Below, piece after piece: positions 1-9,595 of a stretch of DNA of 64,000 nucleotides. The position numbers and the translations under genes are program-made. The stretch's first letter is position 1. The number at the start of each line of letters is the position of its first letter. Source of the DNA: Sergeia podlipaevii (taxonomy: Eukaryota; Euglenozoa; Kinetoplastea; Trypanosomatida; Trypanosomatidae); the NCBI GenBank assembly GCA_030849805.1, contig JASANZ010002257.1:1-64000 (forward strand). Direction: 5' to 3'. A model generated the notes under the pieces. That model ran no database searches. It saw only the letters and a list, made by a program, of their open reading frames with translations, and was not told the origin of the DNA.

Positions 1-1280
1 TTCAAAAGACGTTTGCTAGACATGTGAACGATGAGGTCAGAAATAGGTATGTAGACAAGCTCCCTTATACTTGTTCTTTTTTACTTGTTAATGCATTTTT
101 TTTTTTTTTTTTTTGTTTTACACATTTGGAATTTGGAAAGAAGGAAAAAGAAGGGTGGAGAAAGAAAGAGAGAGAGAGAGAGAGTTTAAGAAAACAAAAA
201 AGAAAAGAAGAAGAAGAAGAAGGATCTCCACTCGCTGTCTTGTATAGTCATGTATATATATTTACGTAAATATACCTACTGCTTTTGTCTTTGTGGCTTT
301 ACACTTTATTTTATTTACTTTGCTTTATTTATTTATTTATTTATTTATTTTTATTTATTTCTTGCGTGATGATGATGCCATTAATCAAGAAGAACAAGAG
401 AGAAGAGATATCTGAGAGCTACTGTTTATTGGCGTGTACACACACACACAGAATGATGTGCTTCTGTTGTGTCTGTTTCTGTGCATCATATTCTTTTTCT
501 TTTGCCACTTACATTTATTCTTTTGTTATTCTAAGCAGAATTTATGTTCTTTTCACGGTTGGCTTCGTGCTTTTTTTTCTTTATGAAAAGAAAAGGAAGT
601 GGAGCATTGATGTTGTGCCTTTACTGTGTTGCTGCCAACCGTATGTTTAGTTAAATCAATTTTTATCAATGCGTTTTTCTTTTCCTTTTTAAGGAATTAA
701 TAAGACGACATCTGAGCTTTAACCGTTTTTTTAAAAATGTATTTTGTTTAGTTGTTTTTTTCTTTCTTCCTGCTAACTAGTATGTCTACTGTCCGCACTC
801 CGATCTACTTTTTTATTTTATTTTCTACTTTGCTGTGCGCGCAATGGCAGAGAAGCAGAAAGATACCTTTTTTTTTTGGTACGTTTCTTTTCGTTGAACT
901 ACTGCAAACTCTTTCTTTCTCCCTTTTTTTCTTCTTTTTTTTTCCCCTTTCTGGTGGCTGTACCAGTAACTGCATCCATTGATCTGGATAGAAGAGAAAC
1001 CAATACTACTCTTTACGTTCACACGTTAAAGAGGAGATATACATACACAAATATTCTACCCCCCTCATCCCTTTTCTTTTTTGACGACCTACTTGAGCCT
1101 CAATAAAACATACGAAATAGCAGAGAGGGTGTACCTATTGGAAAAGAGAAGATCCAAGTAGGCAAAAGAAAGGAAACCAAAGGAAAAGTGTGTATATACC
1201 TTTTTTCTCTCTTGTTCTTTTCGCTAAGTAGAACGATCTGCAAAGCAAAAAAAAAAGTGATAGACAAGATTGACTAGAAA
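1..1280. other. Intergenic flank and 5' leader of the SEY1-like gene
   Basis: This stretch holds no convincing gene. Open frames in it are runs of Phe, Leu, Ser and Lys caused by T-rich and A-rich low complexity. Visible are a T19 run (about 96-114), an (AG)9 run (167-184), an ATTT repeat block (about 327-360) and many pyrimidine tracts. It is probably the 3' UTR of an unseen upstream gene followed by the spacer before the GTPase gene at 1281. Confidence 0.7.
1200..1227 (+). promoter_or_regulatory. Predicted spliced-leader acceptor for the SEY1-like gene
   Basis: A nearly pure pyrimidine tract ends in an AG at 1226-1227, the first AG after the tract. Trans-splicing here would leave a 5' UTR of about 53 nt before the ATG at 1281. 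Assigned by the trypanosomatid polypyrimidine-AG rule, not by transcript data. Confidence 0.6.
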
Positions 1281-3992
1281 ATGAGCTTGCACGTGATTGA
1301 CAATGTTGGCAATCTTGTCCCCGAGCAACAACTGACGCAGTACCTTACCTCAATTATCGCTGCCGGAGAAAAGTCGCCAACATCTCGTGGGGAGTCAGAA
1401 GAACTTCTGCGCTCCGTAGGCGTTAACTACCACGTCGTCGGCGTGTTCGGCGGACAAAGCAGTGGTAAGTCGACGCTGCTCAATCATCTGTTTTCCACTG
1501 ATTTCCAGACTCTCGATGAGACGGTGCGCCGTGGACAGACTACAAAGGGCGCGTTTCTTGCGCGTGCTGACACGTCACTAGACGGCTTTGCGGATGACGC
1601 AGCACACGAGGATAGCAGCGGTGCCTCTTCTGCTCAGGCAGAGGGTACAAGGGACGCCAACAGCAGCCGCGTGAGAGGCGCGGCTGCGGCTAACCATGCA
1701 GCTAGCGCACCGGCGAGGAAACCGCCATTGCTGGTGTTTGATTTTGAAGGTACGGATGGCTTGGAACACGGCGAGGACCAAAGTTTTGAGCGCCATCTCT
1801 CTCTCTTTGGCTTGAGCGTTGCTGACACTCTTATTATCAACATGTGGGCCGTTGACGTGGGCCGCTTTAACGCCGCGAACTTGAGTCTCCTGCGCACCAT
1901 TTTTGAGGTGAATCTGCAGCTCTTTTCACATGACAGCTATGAAAAGGAGGAGAAGCCGACGCTGCTTATCGTGTTGCGTGACTTCACCGAAGACGACCCG
2001 AATCCAAGTCTTGTCACTGTACGCAAGTCTTTTGATACCATCTGGGACAACATCACCCGCCCTGAGCGGTTTGCGCACTCCATGATTGACGAGCTTTTTC
2101 GTCTCAAGTACTATGTGATGCCGCATTACAAACTACAGCGTACTGAGTTCAATCAATCGGTGTGCTCTTTCAGGCACTGGTTTGGAGACCGAAGCAACCC
2201 GGACTATTTGTTTCGCCACAGCGCGATGTTTCGCGGAGTGCCTTTGGAGGGGCTTCCTGCTTACTTATCGAGTTGCTGGGACGCAATTAGGACGAGCAAG
2301 GACCTTGATATTCCCACACAGCGCGAGATGCTGGCGGTGCACAGGTGCAAGGACGCCAGGGATCAGGAGCTGCGCATCTTTTCTGCGTTCTGCCGTCACT
2401 ACGAAGAGCGCATTGGGCGGGGTGAGATGGTGCTGCAACTGTCTGATGCCCTGGATAGCGAGATGGGCACTCGCCTGACCGAATACTTTAAGCAGACTCG
2501 GCTATACAATCGTGACGTGGTGAACGAACAAGGCCGCGAGTTGGAGAAGGCGTTGGTGGACGCCACGATGAGAGTGGTGGATCGCTTTTCCAAGGCGATC
2601 GCAACGGAGGTGCTGAGCGGGCTGGAGGTGCGTGTACAAGGCATGATCGACGACTGCGTGCACAAGGCTCAAAAGTCAGCACAGTGCATCCCGTTTGTGA
2701 CTGCTTCCTCAGCAGCAGCAGGTGCTGTCGCTGCTGAAGAGGATAGCGTCACGGGCGAAGAGGAGTCTACGACACCATCAGAGGGCGCTGAGCGCTATGT
2801 GATGGACAGTGGCGCTTGCCAGAAGGTGGTGGTGAACTTCTGGAAGAGCCTTTGCAACGGAGCCAACGAGCTTCTTGGTGAGCTCTCAGTAAGCCCGTCA
2901 CAAGCCCATCTCTTTGGCCGGTACACGTCTCTTGTGGCTCAGGATATCACGGCACGCGGGAATGTGATTAACATGGTCACCGACTCTGTCTTTGCCAAGA
3001 TCCAGTCTCGTATTTCTTCTATGGCGGATGACGCTTCGGAAGTAATGCACCGCGCGTTTGAGCAGTGCCTGACCCACAACGCAGATGGCACAGTGCGCTT
3101 TTTTTCCACAACGAAAGGACTCCAGAAGGCGGCCCCTAGCGCTCAACAGGTTGGTCTGGTTATAATGGGGAGCTTGCTCTACTTCAGACTGCGGCTTACC
3201 CCTGCCAACCCGGATATGGACTCGGACGATGAAGGTGCTGGATCTGCGGGGCACAAGCACTCGCGATCGGCACGACGGGTAGAGCGAGAGCGGAAGGTGA
3301 TCTTACTGCGTTCCAGCCCTGATGAGCGGCGCTTTATGTTAGACTTTTCCACTCTGGACGCGGCACCGTCGTACCCACTTAGCGTCTCTGTCTCCGCACC
3401 GCGCGTTGGTAAGGTGGGCAGTGTCGAGGTGGAAGAGGTGAAGCAGACCAGTGGGGAGGCTTCCATGGGTGTCACTTTTGAGTGTGTGCTGCTCAGCATG
3501 CAGTCGGCTCAGCGGGCTTATGAACTGTATCGACAGCGGTGTGACTTTACGACGCAGCTGCAGCTGCGCTCCATCGAGTCTGGCACGCAACGTCTGCCGG
3601 CGTGGGTCATTCCTGCCCTTTTTGTATTGGGATGGAACGAGATGTGGTATGTTATCACTTCACCCATCCTTCTTACGTTTGTTATTGTGATTTGCGCCGT
3701 TTTCTTTAAGAATTTCTTTGTTGCCAGGTGGCAGGCTTTTGAGGAGACTGGCCCCGCGTCGATCATTATCCCGCTAAAGGCGTTCATCGCTCATTGCACT
3801 CAGCTATTCCACCAACTTATGCCACAACCCGAGGCGGTAGTCCAGCGGACCACTACTGCTGCCAAGAACCAGACGTCTGCGACTTCTCATGCGTACGGCA
3901 ACACACATTCTGCCGCGCCTTCTTCCACTCGGCGCGCTGACCCAAATGTAGATACAATGCGTCAGCGGAACCACGCCCGTAAAGAGGACTGA
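1281..3992 (+). CDS. SEY1: SEY1/RHD3/atlastin-family ER membrane-fusion GTPase
   Basis: This dynamin-like GTPase family fuses ER tubules and maintains the ER network. The protein is 903 residues. The GTPase motifs are clear: P-loop GGQSSGKST (57-65), switch I threonine within RGQTTKG (84-90), DFEGTDG (154-160) and the RD motif LRDF (232-235). A helical middle domain follows, then a hydrophobic hairpin at about 772-820 (two closely spaced membrane segments) and a short polar, Ser/Thr/Ala-rich tail, the usual RHD3/Sey1 order. It is longer than yeast Sey1 (about 776). Part of the excess is a Ser/Ala/Gly-rich insertion of about 40 residues between switch I and the DFEG motif (about 100-147), where relatives run almost directly from one motif to the other. 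The ATG is the first after a good splice acceptor. The family is certain; the in-cell role is inferred from it. Confidence 0.93.
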   Translation: MSLHVIDNVGNLVPEQQLTQYLTSIIAAGEKSPTSRGESEELLRSVGVNYHVVGVFGGQSSGKSTLLNHLFSTDFQTLDETVRRGQTTKGAFLARADTSLDGFADDAAHEDSSGASSAQAEGTRDANSSRVRGAAAANHAASAPARKPPLLVFDFEGTDGLEHGEDQSFERHLSLFGLSVADTLIINMWAVDVGRFNAANLSLLRTIFEVNLQLFSHDSYEKEEKPTLLIVLRDFTEDDPNPSLVTVRKSFDTIWDNITRPERFAHSMIDELFRLKYYVMPHYKLQRTEFNQSVCSFRHWFGDRSNPDYLFRHSAMFRGVPLEGLPAYLSSCWDAIRTSKDLDIPTQREMLAVHRCKDARDQELRIFSAFCRHYEERIGRGEMVLQLSDALDSEMGTRLTEYFKQTRLYNRDVVNEQGRELEKALVDATMRVVDRFSKAIATEVLSGLEVRVQGMIDDCVHKAQKSAQCIPFVTASSAAAGAVAAEEDSVTGEEESTTPSEGAERYVMDSGACQKVVVNFWKSLCNGANELLGELSVSPSQAHLFGRYTSLVAQDITARGNVINMVTDSVFAKIQSRISSMADDASEVMHRAFEQCLTHNADGTVRFFSTTKGLQKAAPSAQQVGLVIMGSLLYFRLRLTPANPDMDSDDEGAGSAGHKHSRSARRVERERKVILLRSSPDERRFMLDFSTLDAAPSYPLSVSVSAPRVGKVGSVEVEEVKQTSGEASMGVTFECVLLSMQSAQRAYELYRQRCDFTTQLQLRSIESGTQRLPAWVIPALFVLGWNEMWYVITSPILLTFVIVICAVFFKNFFVARWQAFEETGPASIIIPLKAFIAHCTQLFHQLMPQPEAVVQRTTTAAKNQTSATSHAYGNTHSAAPSSTRRADPNVDTMRQRNHARKED

Positions 3993-4687
3993 CACGTTGC
4001 GTGCTACACACAGGATTGAGGAGGGGAGAGAATGGAGAGTGTAGGGGAACACACTTATCTCAGCTGGAGAAGAGAGGTAGAAAACATATCGTGCTTTTTT
4101 TTCCCCTTTTTAATGACAGTGTGATAGTCTGTTGGCATTGTTTCTCAACTTATATTTATACAATGTTTTGACTGCACGTACCTGCCGTCCTTGCAGAGAG
4201 TTACACTTGTCTCGCATTCTATTCCCCCTCCCCCTCCTCCCCCTTTATTTTTGATGGAGTGCGACGATGATCGTGTGAGTAGTCAAACTGCTTTGTGTTG
4301 TGGTTGCGATTGTGTACGTATTGGTTGAGGAATACGTTGATGTGTGCATGCATCATGCATCTGCGCGGTGCTTGCATGAGGTGAATATCGTGCGCGTACG
4401 TGACGGCAAGCTTTAAAATAACAAAAAAAAATACATGAATGAAGGTTTCATGTTCTTTCTTTAAATTTGTCCAACTTTTACATGTGCTATTCCATATTAC
4501 GGATTCGATCATGCTGTTGTGCCTACTGCTGCGTTTGTGGCAACTCGTTCACAGTTTCCCCGCTTTTTACTATCATTTTTTTTTTTTTTGCCGTTGTCTT
4601 CCCTAGTAGAGCTTAGAGAGAAGAATATAAATATAAATATATATATATACATCACACCTTCACCCCTTCTTTTTTCTTGAAGCCATC
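3993..4687. other. Intergenic region, C-rich tract and splice acceptor
   Basis: No gene seen. A C-rich tract at about 4223-4244 (four C-runs of 4-5) could form a G-quadruplex on the opposite DNA strand. A poly-T/pyrimidine tract (about 4576-4604) ends in an AG at 4605-4606, the likely spliced-leader site, giving a leader of about 81 nt. Short AT repeats follow at about 4625-4650. Confidence 0.6.
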
Positions 4688-5794
4688 ATGTCCATCAAGG
4701 TGCCCAAGGAGACTGTGGAGTACCAGTCTCACCACAATTGCCAATGCGACTTTTGCAACAGTCGCCGCAACGTTAATGCAAAGAACTGGACTATCAGCCA
4801 GCGCGCCGCCATGGTGAAGCACGCTAAGCAGCAGAACGGCTGCTGCTGCACTTGCCATGATGCCCTGAACGGAGCTACCTTCGCCAAGGACCGCAGTGGT
4901 TTCTGTAGTGGATATCCCGCCCCTGTTGATCAGACCGCTCTGAATGCGGCAAATGGACGCAACGGCGTCCCTGAGGGCAACCAGTTTACAATCCCCAACT
5001 CCACGACCAGGGGGACGGCTGCTGCGAATGCCGGAGGCCACGCTGACAAGACCCCCGAGGAGGAGGCTCGCGACGCTGCTAAGGACCTTGAGCGCCTTGA
5101 GCGTCTGCTGATTATGGAGCACAAGGCTCGCGTCAAGGCTTCCCTCGAGGCGGACAAGCTTGGCACACTCCGAAACAGCGGAAAGGAAAATCGCCCCCAG
5201 CCTATCCCCGCCGGGTACACCGGCAGCGGCTATGGCAACCCTGACGCAAGCGGTACGGGCAATGCCAATAGCGGCAACACGTATCGCGGCGACAGCATGT
5301 ACCCCGGCGCCAGCTATGACGGCGTAGACGCCGCGACTGTACGTGAGGCGTACCGCCTGGCTCATGAATGCCCTGTGACCCCTCCTCCTCAGTGTCGCGC
5401 GTCGCACCGTCTGCAGGACACGGTGAACGGCATCCGCGGAGTTACGATGGACCCCATCAACCGTGGCAATCGGGCAGCTCTTCAGAACGTCCTAAGCGCC
5501 AACGACGGCGCTGCTATGCCCGGCGAGATTCCATCTTCCGTGCAGCGCGGCAAGGGCGATGACAACGCAGTTGCTGCTGGCCCTGCAGATCAGGAGAACT
5601 ACGAGTTTGGAAACAGTCTTGCTCGCAATGTCAACTCGATGTCCCACCCTGTAGGCGCTGGCGTTGTTTGGACTGACAGCAAGAAGAAAGCCGCCACTGC
5701 GGATCTGACCCCCGGCGCTGCCGCTGCCGTCTCTGTGGCTAACAACAATAACAACAGCGGCAACACGAAGGGGGTGAAATTTGGCACTTTGTAG
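4688..5794 (+). CDS. Cys-motif protein with C-terminal KGVKFGT (paralogue of next gene)
   Basis: Not a family I can name. The 368-residue protein starts with two cysteine clusters: CQCDFC at 18-23 and CCCTC at 52-56. A charged helical stretch with the core MEHKAR follows at about 133-155, then a Gly/Asn/Ala-rich middle. Near the end are HPVGAGVVW and the very C-terminal KGVKFGTL. The next gene (6710-8155) repeats the same set: CQCSYC, LEHKAR, HPYGTGVVF and KGVKFGT. The two are therefore tandem, diverged relatives. Short motifs spaced along disordered sequence are typical of microtubule- or axoneme-associated proteins, but that role is a guess. The cysteines could bind metal or carry lipid; nothing here decides. 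Codon use looks like the neighbouring genes. Confidence 0.85.
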   Translation: MSIKVPKETVEYQSHHNCQCDFCNSRRNVNAKNWTISQRAAMVKHAKQQNGCCCTCHDALNGATFAKDRSGFCSGYPAPVDQTALNAANGRNGVPEGNQFTIPNSTTRGTAAANAGGHADKTPEEEARDAAKDLERLERLLIMEHKARVKASLEADKLGTLRNSGKENRPQPIPAGYTGSGYGNPDASGTGNANSGNTYRGDSMYPGASYDGVDAATVREAYRLAHECPVTPPPQCRASHRLQDTVNGIRGVTMDPINRGNRAALQNVLSANDGAAMPGEIPSSVQRGKGDDNAVAAGPADQENYEFGNSLARNVNSMSHPVGAGVVWTDSKKKAATADLTPGAAAAVSVANNNNNSGNTKGVKFGTL

Positions 5795-5810
5795 AGATGA
5801 GATGTAAGGG

Positions 5811-5830
5811 ATATATATATATATATATAT
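5811..5830. repeat. (AT)10 microsatellite
   Basis: Uninterrupted AT dinucleotides, 17 bases after the stop codon of the first Cys-motif gene, so probably within its 3' UTR. Confidence 0.9.
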
Positions 5831-6042
5831 TCATGTATTGGGTGTTGCAAACTTGCAGCGACGGGAAAAAAAATTATCAACGGCAACAGCGAAAGAAAAT
5901 AAAAACAAAAAACGTTAGCTGGAGGGCAACACTTGTTTCTTCTTTCAGCAAAAATCCGCTTGATGAGTGGCATGCCCTCCAGAATATACTGTAGTATCTG
6001 CTTTTCGCCACATTTCTCTACTGTTCTTTAGATATGTATATG

Positions 6043-6067
6043 CACACACACACACACACACACACAC
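6043..6067. repeat. (CA)12 microsatellite
   Basis: Uninterrupted CA dinucleotides in the spacer between the two paralogues. Confidence 0.9.
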
Positions 6068-6709
6068 GCATGCCCACAGAGTTAAAAGGAAGAAGAGGTA
6101 GGAAGCGGGTGGGAAATGAGGTCTCATATCATGCTATACCTTTCCCCTTTTTCCGTTCTTTCTTTCCTTTAGAGTGGCGTACTTGAGGGGTAGTGAGCTT
6201 CTGCTACTAGACCTTTTTTTTGGCAGTGATGTGTACAACGCTCCCCAATGCTTTTCTTTGTCTTCAAATATTTTCTTGTGTGAATTTCCACAATATATAC
6301 ACGCTGCATGTACAACTTGGAGGGCAATGAAAAATCTGTACCAAGATAAGCTCTATACACACGTTCTTTAGAGAAATGACCATAGTTTGATGGATCGGCT
6401 CTCTTTAACATCTTTTTTTTTATCTTTGTGCGAAGCCGCTTTTTTTTTTCTTTTCTCTTCTGTTCTTGCGACGATGCATAAGAAGAAGTCAGTTTTCTCC
6501 ATTAAAAAAAAAATATATCAATCCTTCCCTTTTTTCTTTTTGCACTTTTCTTGTTTCAATCAAAAGGTCATACATAATTTTCTTTCCTCTACATCCGTGT
6601 GCACAAATTGATCTCCTCCTGTAAATATTATCAAGATAAAACGGGGATATTGTATTCTATCTTTCACCACCGCTTTTTTTTATTATTATTCACTACTTAA
6701 AAGGGAAAT

Positions 6710-8155
6710 ATGCTTCGTGACCAGTGCCGCGCATTCTGCCAGTGCTCCTACTGCCTGGAGAACCCGAAGGACACCACCGGCGCCGCGCCTTCCTTGCGCA
6801 TCACCAAGGCCACCCTTAATGGCGCTGGTGGTGCCTCCAAGGACGAGATTTATATGAAGAGTCTTAACAACGGACTACGCAGTCGCGCCATGCTTGCCAG
6901 CACGAAGAACGCTACCCGCTTTATTCCCGATGAGCAGCTCGTCAGTAGCCAGAAGAAGCGTGATGCAAAGGAGACGGCGGAGGCTTCCGCACTTGTCCCC
7001 CTGCGCCGCCGCGATCGTCTGGAGGAGCTGCTCCTGTTGGAACACAAGGCTCGCCTTCAGGAGGACGCTCGCGTGCGTGCTGAGCGCCGTGCTCTGGGCC
7101 TCCCTGATACTGAGGAGGAGGAGGCTTACCAGGCGATGATGGCTGAGGCAGAGGCCGCTGCGTACGCAAAGTTCCAGGCGGAGTCCCTCGCCACAGAGCA
7201 GCAGCGCCGGCTGAGCAGCGGACGCTCCACCCCGTCTTCCCGCTGCAGCGCTGAGCACGAACTGCACGCCACCATTTGCAGTATCAAGGATATTATGGCG
7301 CTTGAACCTGGCGCTCCGCAGGACCCGCTTACCCGCGAGCAGATCTTCAATTTGCGCAAGCTGGTGCACGATCAGAGCGTCAAGAGCCGCAAGCAGGTGG
7401 AGGAGTGCGAGCAGCAGCCGCACATGTGCAATCACTGCTTCAGCGTGAACGTCCAGGCACGTCACCTCTGCCCACAGATGACCGGCTCCGTCGCTTTTGC
7501 AACAACAGGGAAGGTCATCAACCCCGAGAAGGGGGTGAAGTTTGGCACAGAGAACAAGCGCGGCCTCGATGGCACTTACAACGCCAGTGCGTTGGACACG
7601 ACCGTGGCGAACGGAACGGCCCGTCTGAGGAACTACAACCCCCACCCGTACGGCACTGGTGTCGTCTTTCTGCCTGTGGATGATAAGGGTGAGTTCACGC
7701 GCAGCCGCCCGGCGTACGAGACCACCTTCAACAACAATATTGCTCCTGGTGAGCCTGCAGACGCGGATCTTCAGTATCCAGGCAGTACATACAACGTGTA
7801 TGATGGCCGCATGACCGGCGGCGAGGCGAGCGGGGCTCCTCAAGTCAAGACTCCTCCCTCACGTGACAGCGACTCTGAGGGCGGCGTGGACAGTTTCTAC
7901 CCCTCTAAACAGCGTGGTAGTGCGCAAGCTGGAAAGCCGACCGCCGCCGGCGGGAATGCTGCTGCTGCCGCTACTGGCGGCGCTGCGGCAGACGGTGCCG
8001 TTGCTCCTGTGGGCTCGAGCTCTGCTCTCTGGCTTACCACAAACCAGAGTAGGGAGGCCGATATGAAGCGCTTCTTGGAATTCCAAAAGCATGTCAACAC
8101 CACGGGCAAGAACATGTACGAGGAAACAGCCTCACGCTTCCCTGCTTCTGCGTAG
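6710..8155 (+). CDS. Cys-motif/KGVKFGT protein, larger tandem paralogue
   Basis: No known family recognised. The protein has 481 residues. Residues 10-15 read CQCSYC, matching the CQCDFC of the upstream gene. A charged helical segment around 101-150 contains LEHKAR, Arg/Glu-rich and probably coiled. A second Cys/His group (HMCNHC and a later LCPQ, about 238-258) may correspond to the second Cys cluster of the shorter paralogue. KGVKFGT lies at 274-280, not at the C-terminus as in the shorter protein. HPYGTGVVF follows at about 310. The last third is Gly/Ala/Ser-rich and ends in a short charged helix. A tandem duplication followed by divergence explains the pair. The role is unknown; a cytoskeletal or flagellar structural protein is only a guess. 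Confidence 0.85.
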   Translation: MLRDQCRAFCQCSYCLENPKDTTGAAPSLRITKATLNGAGGASKDEIYMKSLNNGLRSRAMLASTKNATRFIPDEQLVSSQKKRDAKETAEASALVPLRRRDRLEELLLLEHKARLQEDARVRAERRALGLPDTEEEEAYQAMMAEAEAAAYAKFQAESLATEQQRRLSSGRSTPSSRCSAEHELHATICSIKDIMALEPGAPQDPLTREQIFNLRKLVHDQSVKSRKQVEECEQQPHMCNHCFSVNVQARHLCPQMTGSVAFATTGKVINPEKGVKFGTENKRGLDGTYNASALDTTVANGTARLRNYNPHPYGTGVVFLPVDDKGEFTRSRPAYETTFNNNIAPGEPADADLQYPGSTYNVYDGRMTGGEASGAPQVKTPPSRDSDSEGGVDSFYPSKQRGSAQAGKPTAAGGNAAAAATGGAAADGAVAPVGSSSALWLTTNQSREADMKRFLEFQKHVNTTGKNMYEETASRFPASA

Positions 8156-9003
8156 TGTCGTCTTTTTTTTTTTTTCGCTTTCCTCTTCTGTAGGCAGCAT
8201 GCACTATTCATCGCGCTCGTGCATTTTTATCGGTGAACCCCCTCATCTTTTGCCTTTCTTTACGAAGTCTCTCTTTTTCGTTGGAAGAAGAAATTTCTCT
8301 ATGCACGTGGAGTCGTTGTGCTTCGATAATGCAGCATTTCAGTGTGGTGATAGCGCTTAGGAGCTTGAGTGCCCCAAAGGAGGAAACTCTGGTCTCTGCC
8401 TATGTCAATATGGAGGTTGTGAAAGCGAAGAGAGCAAACAAAGCAAGCCCAGCCGATTTTAGACTACAACTATATGCATGCTTTGTTCCATTTTTTTTAT
8501 ATACTATACCGCACTCGTGTAAGCCGATCATTACACTGTTGAGTGTGAGACGACCTGAAAGTTGCCCCCACACCTTTTCTGTTTTTTTTTCTCTTCCAAC
8601 ACCTACTTGTTCTTTCGTGGTTGAGGCATTTTTGTTATTTGCTTTTTGTTTGTTTGTTGATTTTTTTTTTTCCTTCTTGTGTGTAGACACACGGAAATAC
8701 ACGGAGCAAATTTGATATTAATGAATGACAACCATGACTGTGAATAAAAGTAAGGCGTACTGGACGCGCGCTACGCTTCGTGTATTGTGCGTGTGTGATG
8801 CTCTTTGCTGATTATTGAGGGACTATTATCTAGACCACTCACTACTTTATTATTCTCTTCATATTGGCTGCGTCGAGCTAGCACTGCCCCTCTTCTTTAG
8901 AAAATACATGTACTATTCTTTCATGAGTGCTGTGTCTTTTTACTTTATTTCTTTGCTTCACCTTGGCATAGGTACCAGCAAAATATGCCGCGGCACAATA
9001 GAA

Positions 9004-9034
9004 GGGAGGAGGTTGGTGGGGGGAGGGGGAGGGA
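9004..9034 (+). repeat. G-rich run, possible G-quadruplex
   Basis: Multiple runs of 2-6 G separated by single A or T bases on the transcribed (+) sense strand, in the spacer or 3' UTR after the larger Cys-motif gene. G-quadruplex capacity is inferred from base pattern only. Confidence 0.5.
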
Positions 9035-9351
9035 GAGATGAGGAAAGCAATGGCCAGCGATGACGGTGAGAACGGCGCATCTTTATGTTTTATATGTTTA
9101 TTTATTTTCCAAGTGTATATACATCCCTATCTCTCTTTATATATATATGTAGGATTATCTATGCGTTTTAGAAGAGACTACGCTTTGGTAGTTGCACGCT
9201 TGAAATTCAATTGTACTACGAAAAAAACAATACTACTATTAGAAAAATGTACACAAACAGCCGCGCACACACAAGCGCAGAAACCACGAAGCAGAAGTAG
9301 AGGCGAACAAGAATAGAGCTCGAATCAAGTCAAAGGTTGAGGGAGTAAATT

Positions 9352-9373
9352 TATACATATATATATATGTATA
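9352..9373. repeat. Perfect 22-bp AT-rich palindrome
   Basis: The sequence equals its own reverse complement, with an alternating AT core and single C and G flanks. It is most simply an interrupted AT microsatellite. Confidence 0.7.
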
Positions 9374-9550
9374 TGACATTTAAACATGTGCTTGCACATA
9401 TTATAATTATTATTGTGCGCTTCTTGGATCTTGAATAAATTCTGTTGCCCCTCTTTTTTTTTTTCTTTCACACACACACATGTATGTTACAACATGCATC
9501 GTAATTGCACGCTCTTTTAGGAAAAGAAAAAAACCCATATCTTTTTGATA

Positions 9551-9571
9551 TTTTGCCTTTTCTTATTACAG
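9551..9571 (+). promoter_or_regulatory. Predicted spliced-leader acceptor for the BART-domain gene
   Basis: A pyrimidine tract ends in ACAG, with AG at 9570-9571. It gives a 24-nt leader to the ATG at 9596 and argues against any start upstream of the site. Confidence 0.7.
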
Positions 9572-9595
9572 AGCAGTGAGTGGCAGGACACCAGT

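Larger units (their letters stand above)
5795..6709. other. Intergenic region between the paired Cys-motif genes
   Basis: No gene seen. It holds an (AT)10 run at 5811-5830 just after the stop codon, a CA run at 6043-6067, and many T-tracts. The acceptor for the next gene is unclear: one AG lies only about 7 nt before the ATG (6702-6703), another at 6634-6635 after a weak pyrimidine tract. Confidence 0.6.
8156..9595. other. Long intergenic region, G-rich run, AT palindrome
   Basis: No gene supported over 1.4 kb. An open frame at 8233-8715 is Phe/Ser-rich and starts with TTG, so I do not accept it. Notable are a G-rich run at about 9004-9034 on the + strand, a perfect 22-base AT palindrome at 9352-9373, and a CA run near 9472-9480. 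Confidence 0.6.

Noticed and set aside
4652..5407. Long open frame on the minus strand opposite the first Cys-motif gene
   Set aside because: It is the antisense shadow of a well-supported + strand gene, with Ala/Val/Leu-rich translation and no domain.
6875..7843. 322-codon open frame on the minus strand
   Set aside because: Antisense shadow of the larger Cys-motif gene; no domain, and it opposes the uniform + strand unit.
8233..8715. 160-codon open frame in the spacer, + strand
   Set aside because: It begins with TTG, is Phe/Ser-rich because of T-tracts, and has no recognisable feature.
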